From Lysobacter daejeonensis GH1-9 (GTDB taxonomy: Bacteria > Pseudomonadota > Gammaproteobacteria > Xanthomonadales > Xanthomonadaceae): a stretch of DNA of 64,000 nucleotides. Where the stretch lies: NCBI RefSeq assembly GCF_000768355.1, contig NZ_AVPU01000001.1:62001-126000 (forward strand). The letters run 5' to 3'. The notes beneath the pieces were generated by a model, which worked only from the letters and a program-made list of their open reading frames with translations, did no database searches and was not told the origin of the DNA. How positions within the stretch are numbered: position 1 is the stretch's first letter; every line of letters starts with the position of its first letter. Made by a program: the position numbers and the translations under genes. Positions 58,877-64,000 of this stretch are shown piece by piece.

Positions 58877-60397
58877 TCACAGAAGCCTTTCCTTGAGCCC
58901 TCGTGCAGTCGCTCGCAGCTTCGAGTCCAGCGCCAATGCTGGAATGGCATAGAGGACAACAAACATCAATCCGCCTGCAGCCAGCCTCGCCCAGACATTC
59001 TCCAGCCCAAACATGTCGAGCCCACGCGCAACAGCCACGAGGCCCGCCGCGCAGCCACAGGCAATCAACGCCGTCCTTGGCTCGGGGAGACGCGCAAGTC
59101 CCCGGGGGCATACCAGGAACTGCAGGATGCACAATGCGGCGTAGCTGGCAGCGGTGGCCCACGCTGCGCCCATGTAGCCCATCCTGGGGATCAGGAAAAA
59201 ATTCAGGCCCATATTCAGTGCGGTTGCCAGTAACGTGATTCCAAGAACCGGGAGAGTCCGTTTTTTGAGCTGCAGGCCGTAGTTGGATATGGCAAACATC
59301 GCATAGATCGATATGGTGATGCCGACCACGACAAAGACTTCGCCGGACGCCGATTTGTCGCGGCCGCTCAACGCGATCAACAGGTCCTCTCCCGACACCA
59401 GCAACATCGCCACGATGGCGGTTACTGCGTAGGTCATTGGATGAAGGATGCGTGCCTTCAGTTCCCGGACGGCGCTGCTACCTCCGGCTTCGTACGTCCG
59501 CATGACCACCGGCGTGAAGGCTTCGGACAGGGTCGCGTTGATGAAGACGTTGAGTTGCATGGCCAGCGCGTAGCCGATGGCATAGATGCCAACCATCGAG
59601 AAATCGCCCGTGATGTGCTTGATCAGTACGCGATCCATGTTCGCCAGAACGCTTGCCGATAGCTCGTTGGCCATCAGGGGCACGCCATAGAGCAAGCCGT
59701 TGCGGAACGAGCGGACGTCGATATCCCCCATCGACACGGATACGTTCCGATACATCCAGTACGCCAGCCAGCCAAGCACCAGGACGATGGCGATTACTTT
59801 CCCCGCGTAGACGGATAGCGCGCTCTGCTGGACAAGGACGACGGCACCCAGCACGAAAACCAGTTCGAGGAAGCGGGCAATTATGCGGGTCGACATCAGG
59901 GTGTCTGATCGCTCGCTTGCACGCATCACCATTTGCACGATGTTGGTCACCGCGAGTAGTGGAATCATTGTCAGCGCGATCAGGAGCAATGGATGCAGCC
60001 CCCCATCGGCGCTCCACTTCACTACGACAAGTCCCGTTGCGAGGACGGCCCACATCGCAACGGACAGGACAATCGCCATCATCACGAAGTTGGTGCCGAA
60101 GCGGCGGAGCTCGGCCGCCCCACCTTCGTACGGGTAAAACCTGACAATGGCGTGCGGCGCGCCGAACTTGATGAGCGCGACGCCGAGCAGCATCAACGTG
60201 TCGTAGTAGCGGAGAATTCCAAACTCGGTGTTGTCCAGGAACCGCGTGAGAATTGGAAACGATATGAACCCAAGCAGCATCACAGCGCCATTCGTGACCG
60301 AGTAGCGTATGTAATGCGTCGCAATGTCCGGTCGCGGAGGAGGCGGTTTCCCCATGTCGTCCCCTGCGGCCGCCGCAGTGGCTGGTGTACTGCTCAT
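58877..60397 (-). CDS. Wzx-like oligosaccharide flippase
   Basis: A 506-residue protein with 12-14 hydrophobic segments of the MOP/polysaccharide transporter family: HYIRYSVTNGAVMLLGFISFPILTRFLDNTEFGILRYYDT at the start, the conserved Y-G-V-P-L-M-A-N-E-L region in the middle and PVLGITLLATALNMGLNFFLIPRMGYMGAAWATAASY. It flips lipid-linked repeat units across the inner membrane for the Wzy-type polymerase. It is convergent with the EPS operon and the last gene of the minus-strand cluster. Confidence 0.9.
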   Translation of the reverse strand: MSSTPATAAAAGDDMGKPPPPRPDIATHYIRYSVTNGAVMLLGFISFPILTRFLDNTEFGILRYYDTLMLLGVALIKFGAPHAIVRFYPYEGGAAELRRFGTNFVMMAIVLSVAMWAVLATGLVVVKWSADGGLHPLLLIALTMIPLLAVTNIVQMVMRASERSDTLMSTRIIARFLELVFVLGAVVLVQQSALSVYAGKVIAIVLVLGWLAYWMYRNVSVSMGDIDVRSFRNGLLYGVPLMANELSASVLANMDRVLIKHITGDFSMVGIYAIGYALAMQLNVFINATLSEAFTPVVMRTYEAGGSSAVRELKARILHPMTYAVTAIVAMLLVSGEDLLIALSGRDKSASGEVFVVVGITISIYAMFAISNYGLQLKKRTLPVLGITLLATALNMGLNFFLIPRMGYMGAAWATAASYAALCILQFLVCPRGLARLPEPRTALIACGCAAGLVAVARGLDMFGLENVWARLAAGGLMFVVLYAIPALALDSKLRATARGLKERLL

Positions 60398-60445
60398 CCG
60401 GAATGGATCTCGGCCCTGGGGGGCGTTCGGTGTGGCATGCCGGGT

Positions 60446-62191
60446 CTACCGCTCCAGTTGAATGGGACCAGGGACATCCTCGCGCGGGGCTGTCGCAGAG
60501 AACGGTGCTGAGGGTGATGAAACCTGATCCAGCGCATCCACAACGTGAAGGCAGGCTTGTCCGATCGGTGGCCGCCCAAACAGGTCGAGCACCTCGATCG
60601 GGCCATCCGCGTTGTAGGTGTGACACCCCATCGAGCCCCGGCCAATTTGGTGGGCCAGTCGCGAAATCGGGCGTTCACGGTAAATCCAGGGGCTCAACTC
60701 AAGCACCTCGTTGAACACAATGGCGTTGCCGTAGCATGGGCCGCAGTCCTGGGCCGGCCTTATCAGCTTTCCGTGGTGGACGAACAGCTTGCCGGCCATC
60801 CTTGCCCTACCGACGTCGCAAACGATCGGCGAGGCAGGATGTGGCCGATACGGACCGTCTATCGCATCCGACACAAAGAGGAAGAGGTCGTCGCTGGTGC
60901 TGGTCTCGTTCTCCGAAATGCTCGTGAACAGGTACCAGTGGCCATCCTGGTAGTGCAACGTCGGGTCTACGCATACCTGACCACTGACCAGGTCGCGAAC
61001 CCGCGACCACGCCAATGGAAATCTGGTGGCGCGGTACAGGCTTATCCGTCGGTCGTAGCTCGACTCCACGGTCATGTACCACTGTCCTTGCCAGTGAAGA
61101 ACTTGCGGGTAGGACAAGTGCCCGGGTTCGTCCAGTGCTGTCCCAAGACGGCGGGCCTGGCCGTCGGATATCTCCACACACGCGATGTTGGCGTTGTTCA
61201 GTCGGGGATCTTCCATCTCCTCAACGAATATCAGCCGTCTCTCATTGGCGCAGACAACAAAGGGATCCGCCCACCAGCCGACGTCGGGTCGAAGCAGTGC
61301 GTGCGACCCGAGCTCAGGCTTTGATGGGTCGATCGGCTGGCCAGACAGCCGGAGGGCGAGTGTCCAGCCGACACTGCCGTCCCGGCGCCTGCCCCGAGCG
61401 CGGCGTAGCGCGGCCTTGGCGATCAGCAGTAATGCACCCAAGCCAGCGGCGCGGCCCACGGGAGCCTGCGGCGGGAGACTCAGTTCTGCGACTGCGTGGT
61501 CCGGCAACGCTACGTCGTCGTGTGCGAGTCTGTGCAGCGCGCGCAGCAGCAGTGCAGGAAGCTTCCTGAAGGCGGCCTCACGTTGCCTGATGAAGGAACC
61601 CGCGCGGGTTTGTGTGGTTCCTCCCGCGAGGTCAATCGGGTCCCCACCCTCGGGCGTCAAGCGCAGCCCCAAGCGCGTGGTGAGATCGCCTCGAAGCATC
61701 GGTGACAGCAATGACAGCCCGGCGAAGCGCTCATCAAGCAGGCTGGGCTCCACGTGCCAGCAACCGTACAAGGCCCTGCTGGACAGCTCGTGGGTCCATG
61801 CACGTGGGCCCAGGAGGATGACCAGGTCGGGGCGCTGGGCTCCAAGGTGCTCAAACAATGAGGTGGGGTCCTGCCACGCGGCGGCGTCGCTACCTGCCCT
61901 GAAGGGCATCGCCACCCGAGAGAGCGCATGGCTGCGGCCCAGCGCGGCATGCTCGAGCGCCAGGGCCGCCCGGAGCATGATGCCCGGCCCGGGCACCACG
62001 GGCGCCAGTTCAGCAGCAGTTGCGGGATACAGGCTCAACCGGAGCCAGCCCTGGTCGGCGGCGAGCTCGTTGAGCTTCAGGACCCATGCGGGGACCACGG
62101 GAGGCACGACGATGGCCACGTTGAGCGGGTGGGTGCGCCCCTCCGGCATTTCGTACAGGGACGTCCTCGATGCGGTATTCGCATGCTTCAT
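60446..62191 (-). CDS. GINT1/glucosamine-IPC-transferase-like protein of EPS locus
   Basis: A 581-residue protein. The N-terminal half (about 1-260) resembles a formyltransferase-like or Rossmann region (LNVAIVVPPVVPAWVLKLNELAADQGWLRLSLYPA); the C-terminal half is a five-bladed propeller of the GINT1/GH43-like type (LRPDVGWWADPFVVCANERRLIFVEEM, HLSYPQVLHWQGQWYMTVESS, CVDPTLHYQDGHWYLFTS). Such proteins are annotated as glucosamine inositolphosphorylceramide transferase family and occur in bacterial EPS loci. Enzymatic activity is uncertain. The ATG at 62191 overlaps the upstream hydrolase stop (ATGA). Confidence 0.7.
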   Translation of the reverse strand: MKHANTASRTSLYEMPEGRTHPLNVAIVVPPVVPAWVLKLNELAADQGWLRLSLYPATAAELAPVVPGPGIMLRAALALEHAALGRSHALSRVAMPFRAGSDAAAWQDPTSLFEHLGAQRPDLVILLGPRAWTHELSSRALYGCWHVEPSLLDERFAGLSLLSPMLRGDLTTRLGLRLTPEGGDPIDLAGGTTQTRAGSFIRQREAAFRKLPALLLRALHRLAHDDVALPDHAVAELSLPPQAPVGRAAGLGALLLIAKAALRRARGRRRDGSVGWTLALRLSGQPIDPSKPELGSHALLRPDVGWWADPFVVCANERRLIFVEEMEDPRLNNANIACVEISDGQARRLGTALDEPGHLSYPQVLHWQGQWYMTVESSYDRRISLYRATRFPLAWSRVRDLVSGQVCVDPTLHYQDGHWYLFTSISENETSTSDDLFLFVSDAIDGPYRPHPASPIVCDVGRARMAGKLFVHHGKLIRPAQDCGPCYGNAIVFNEVLELSPWIYRERPISRLAHQIGRGSMGCHTYNADGPIEVLDLFGRPPIGQACLHVVDALDQVSSPSAPFSATAPREDVPGPIQLER

Positions 62192-63030
62192 GACGGCCTC
62201 CCAGGCCGAAAGCCAAGCATCCAGTCGCTGGTTCTTTGGATCAAACGTTCGCGCTGCGCACGTCCAAAGTACGTGTGATCGCAATCGGGCCAGTAGTGGA
62301 GGGAAACGCCGGGAGCATTGGCATCCGGCCCGAAGCTCCAGGCGAACTGTCGATGGTGCAGGAACCGATCGGCATAGCCGCCACTGAAGATGCAGAGCAT
62401 GCGAACGTCACGGGCCACCATCCTTGAGAATTGCTCCCGGGCTCGCGTCTTGTCGGGCCATGAGCGGAAGGCGCGGGAGTCGAGGCCGGCACTGGGCTTC
62501 AATTTGGCGGGCAGCCTGTTCGCGAAATGCTTCCACTCGCTGGGCAGCCGGCGCAGAAGCCCTAGCAATTTCGCGTAGTGGTACCAGGGCCCTGTAAACA
62601 CGACGCCATCGAGCAGCAACAACCCACTGACCCTTGCGTCGCTGATCGTGACCTCCCAGCCGGTGTCCGCTGCGCTGCAGATGCCGCCGATGGCAAACGT
62701 GTGGCACCCATGGGCTGCCTGCAATGCGTCAATGGCCGCGATGCTCGCCTGCACGGCGTCGCATCCGGCAACACGAGGCGCCTCACCGATGCCGGGCGCG
62801 TCATAGCGAAAGCATTGCACACCGCTATTTGCGAGGTGCTCGGCCATCAGCACATGCAGCCGGAACGGCCCGGAGCGTGGCTGCAACCCAGCATTGGGCA
62901 ATAGCAGGGTTGGACCGTCGTGATGCGCGCCGCTCAGGATTCCTGTCAGCCGACGCTCTGGGCCGAAACGAACAAACACCTCGCTTCCGGAAGCCGCATG
63001 CATTTGGCGTGCCTCCACGATCGCGTTCAT
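62188..63030 (-). CDS. Alpha/beta hydrolase resembling exosortase-system hydrolase 1
   Basis: A 280-residue alpha/beta hydrolase-fold protein (GPTLLLPNAGLQPRSGPFRLHVLMAEHLANSGVQCFRYDAPGIGEA). The elbow reads FAIGGICSAADTGWE, so the nucleophile is Cys or Ser in a non-canonical G-x-C-S-x. A possible catalytic His is in YWPDCDHTYF. Proteins of this kind accompany XrtA/EPS loci (hydrolase 1 and 2 families). They may process lipid-linked intermediates; this is inference. It overlaps both neighbours by 4 bp. Confidence 0.75.
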   Translation of the reverse strand: MNAIVEARQMHAASGSEVFVRFGPERRLTGILSGAHHDGPTLLLPNAGLQPRSGPFRLHVLMAEHLANSGVQCFRYDAPGIGEAPRVAGCDAVQASIAAIDALQAAHGCHTFAIGGICSAADTGWEVTISDARVSGLLLLDGVVFTGPWYHYAKLLGLLRRLPSEWKHFANRLPAKLKPSAGLDSRAFRSWPDKTRAREQFSRMVARDVRMLCIFSGGYADRFLHHRQFAWSFGPDANAPGVSLHYWPDCDHTYFGRAQRERLIQRTSDWMLGFRPGRPS

Positions 63031-63821
63031 GCGGCAGCATCCGTCAGCACAGCCGTACCCAGTCGAGCAACAAGCTCGCGCACAGTTGGCGTAAGGAAGA
63101 AGGTCGCATCCATGGCGGCGTCGATGGTGAACGCGGGTGCGTTGTCAGGAAGCGGAAGGATCCTGTCGAGGCCGCGGGGTGTTTCATCGATGCCGGCGCG
63201 CATTACCGCCCACGAGCGCGCCCTACCCCATCGCGCGCTTTCGACCCTGGCCTCCGCGAGGTCGGTGCGTAGCCGTGCGGACACCGGGAATCCCATCAGA
63301 TCGCCGTCGTCTGCGGCCGCGACACGCGCGCCTCCTGGACGCGATGGGGGGCGGACGGTGCGCTCACGTGTATCGGCCTCGGTCAGCTGCCGCAGCCATG
63401 CGTCGCCGTCCGTGACTGGCTCCCACAGGACGATGAGGTCGGCATGGGCGCGCCCTGCCCAGCCATGGAGCGCGAGCGCGCTTCCACGCCATGCGAGTAC
63501 GCACAGTCGGCTGATACCCGTGCGCTCATGAAGTGCCGAAGCCGCAAGGGTCAGGTCCGTGTTGATGCTGCTGAAGTCGAGTTCTTCGCCTTCGCCGCTG
63601 GAGTCTCCCGTGCCGTGGTAGTCAAAGCGCAGGCACGGCATCCCTGTGGCAGCAAGCTCGGCTGCGATCTCCGTCAGGAAGCGTCGGGTGCGCGGCAGTT
63701 CGTGCAGCAAGGGCGGAGCCATCACTATTCCAACGGAGGATGCACCAGGCGCCGGATGGAGAGCCGCGTACAGGCGACGCGGACCTGATGCGATCCAGAA
63801 CGGCTCCCAGTCAATGCTCAT
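63027..63821 (-). CDS. Alpha/beta hydrolase-fold protein resembling exosortase-system hydrolase 2
   Basis: A 264-residue protein with the alpha/beta-hydrolase strand order: GIVMAPPLLHELPRTRRFLTEIAAELAATGMPCLRFDYHGTGDSSGEGEELDFSS. The place of the nucleophile elbow reads CVLAWRGSALALHG without a GxSxG, as in exosortase-associated hydrolase 2 relatives. It may lack classical esterase activity. ATG 63821 (MSIDWEPFW) is preferred; the longer frame is Arg-rich and overlaps the upstream gene in another phase. It is translationally coupled to the next gene. Confidence 0.72.
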   Translation of the reverse strand: MSIDWEPFWIASGPRRLYAALHPAPGASSVGIVMAPPLLHELPRTRRFLTEIAAELAATGMPCLRFDYHGTGDSSGEGEELDFSSINTDLTLAASALHERTGISRLCVLAWRGSALALHGWAGRAHADLIVLWEPVTDGDAWLRQLTEADTRERTVRPPSRPGGARVAAADDGDLMGFPVSARLRTDLAEARVESARWGRARSWAVMRAGIDETPRGLDRILPLPDNAPAFTIDAAMDATFFLTPTVRELVARLGTAVLTDAAA

Positions 63822-64000
63822 CGCTTGCTCCCGAGGCCATGCCCAGCAGCCGGCGCAGCCCGCTGCCAAGTCGGGTGCCCGCCGTCCGGGTGGACGTCCG
63901 CGCCTCGGACGCATGCGGCAAGCCAAAGGCAACCTGCTCGAGCGTTTCGACGCCAAGACGTATCAGCTTGATGCGGTGCCCGGTCTCACGCTCGACCCGG
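63811..64000 (-). CDS. C-terminal fragment of an unidentified EPS-locus gene
   Basis: A minus-strand frame is open from the right edge to TGA 63811-63813 and encodes about 63 residues (RVERETGHRIKLIRLGVETL near the edge and an Arg/Gly/Ser-rich tail ending GASDEH). It overlaps the next gene's start by 11 bp, as the other genes in this cluster do. The N-terminal part lies outside the window. The family is not recognised. Confidence 0.45.
   Translation of the reverse strand, partial: RVERETGHRIKLIRLGVETLEQVAFGLPHASEARTSTRTAGTRLGSGLRRLLGMASGASDEH

Noticed and set aside
1..64000. CRISPR arrays, tRNA or rRNA genes, insertion sequences
   Set aside because: No regularly spaced repeats, cloverleaf sequences, rRNA motifs or transposase frames were seen while reading both strands; the only mobile element found is the inovirus.

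Overview
The window looks like chromosome from a high-GC gammaproteobacterium, most likely of the Xanthomonadaceae (Lysobacteraceae: Lysobacter/Stenotrophomonas/Pseudoxanthomonas group). The reasons are the lolA - rarA - (membrane protein) - crcB order at the left edge, a dif-integrated filamentous phage of the Xanthomonas/Stenotrophomonas type, and an exosortase-type exopolysaccharide (EPS) operon. The genus is inference. No rRNA, tRNA, CRISPR or transposase was recognised.

Layout. (1) 1-4.6 kb: core genes (lolA 3' end, rarA, crcB/fluC) and small envelope proteins. (2) 4.6-20.5 kb: accessory metabolism and stress genes: a serine hydrolase with a TPR-like tail, MipA/OmpV porin, copper chaperone with a divergent CueR-like regulator, a GlxA-type regulator divergent from an exported DJ-1 protein/RidA/cupin operon, PaiB-like and GST genes, a 2OG-Fe(II) oxygenase, and several alpha/beta hydrolases and isochorismatases. 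(3) 20.6-24.4 kb: a propeller-type sensor kinase and NarL/LuxR response regulator. An inverted repeat CATCCC-N8-GGGATG lies before this pair and again before the next gene, an isochorismatase. (4) 25.4-36.8 kb: membrane proteins, a PGAP1/lipase-like hydrolase, an alginate-export-type porin, two XapX proteins, an MFS exporter, a secreted amidohydrolase, a second copy of the isochorismatase, and a divergent LysR regulator.

(5) 36.9-44.0 kb: a complete inovirus prophage of about 7,054 bp between two copies of a 15-bp core inside XerCD dif-type sites. It carries Rep (pII), SSB (pV), small membrane proteins, major coat (pVIII), a central terminator, adsorption protein (pIII), a pVI-like protein, Zot/pI, a DUF3653-like protein and an HTH repressor. 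Its attachment core lies in frame inside the repressor gene. Integration therefore replaces the last 20 residues of the repressor with 60 residues read from the host and moves its own stop codon and terminator to the other end of the prophage. The restored host dif also contains the galE stop codon. This is the most unusual feature of the window.

(6) 44-64 kb: an EPS locus. galE is divergent from a long operon (45.4-58.8 kb): Wza-like export lipoprotein, Wzz-like chain-length protein, a CpsD-like kinase with a degenerate P-loop, an outer-membrane barrel, three glycosyltransferases, a Wzy/WaaL-type polymerase and two paralogous beta-helix proteins, ending at a strong terminator. Convergent genes encode a Wzx-like flippase, a GINT1-like glycosyltransferase-associated protein and two exosortase-system-type hydrolases. 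The gene set resembles XrtA-linked EPS loci, but no exosortase gene lies within the window.

A recurring theme is gene twins: two small single-pass membrane proteins, two closely similar isochorismatases, two XapX proteins, two beta-helix proteins, and a DoxX gene with a possible DoxX remnant.
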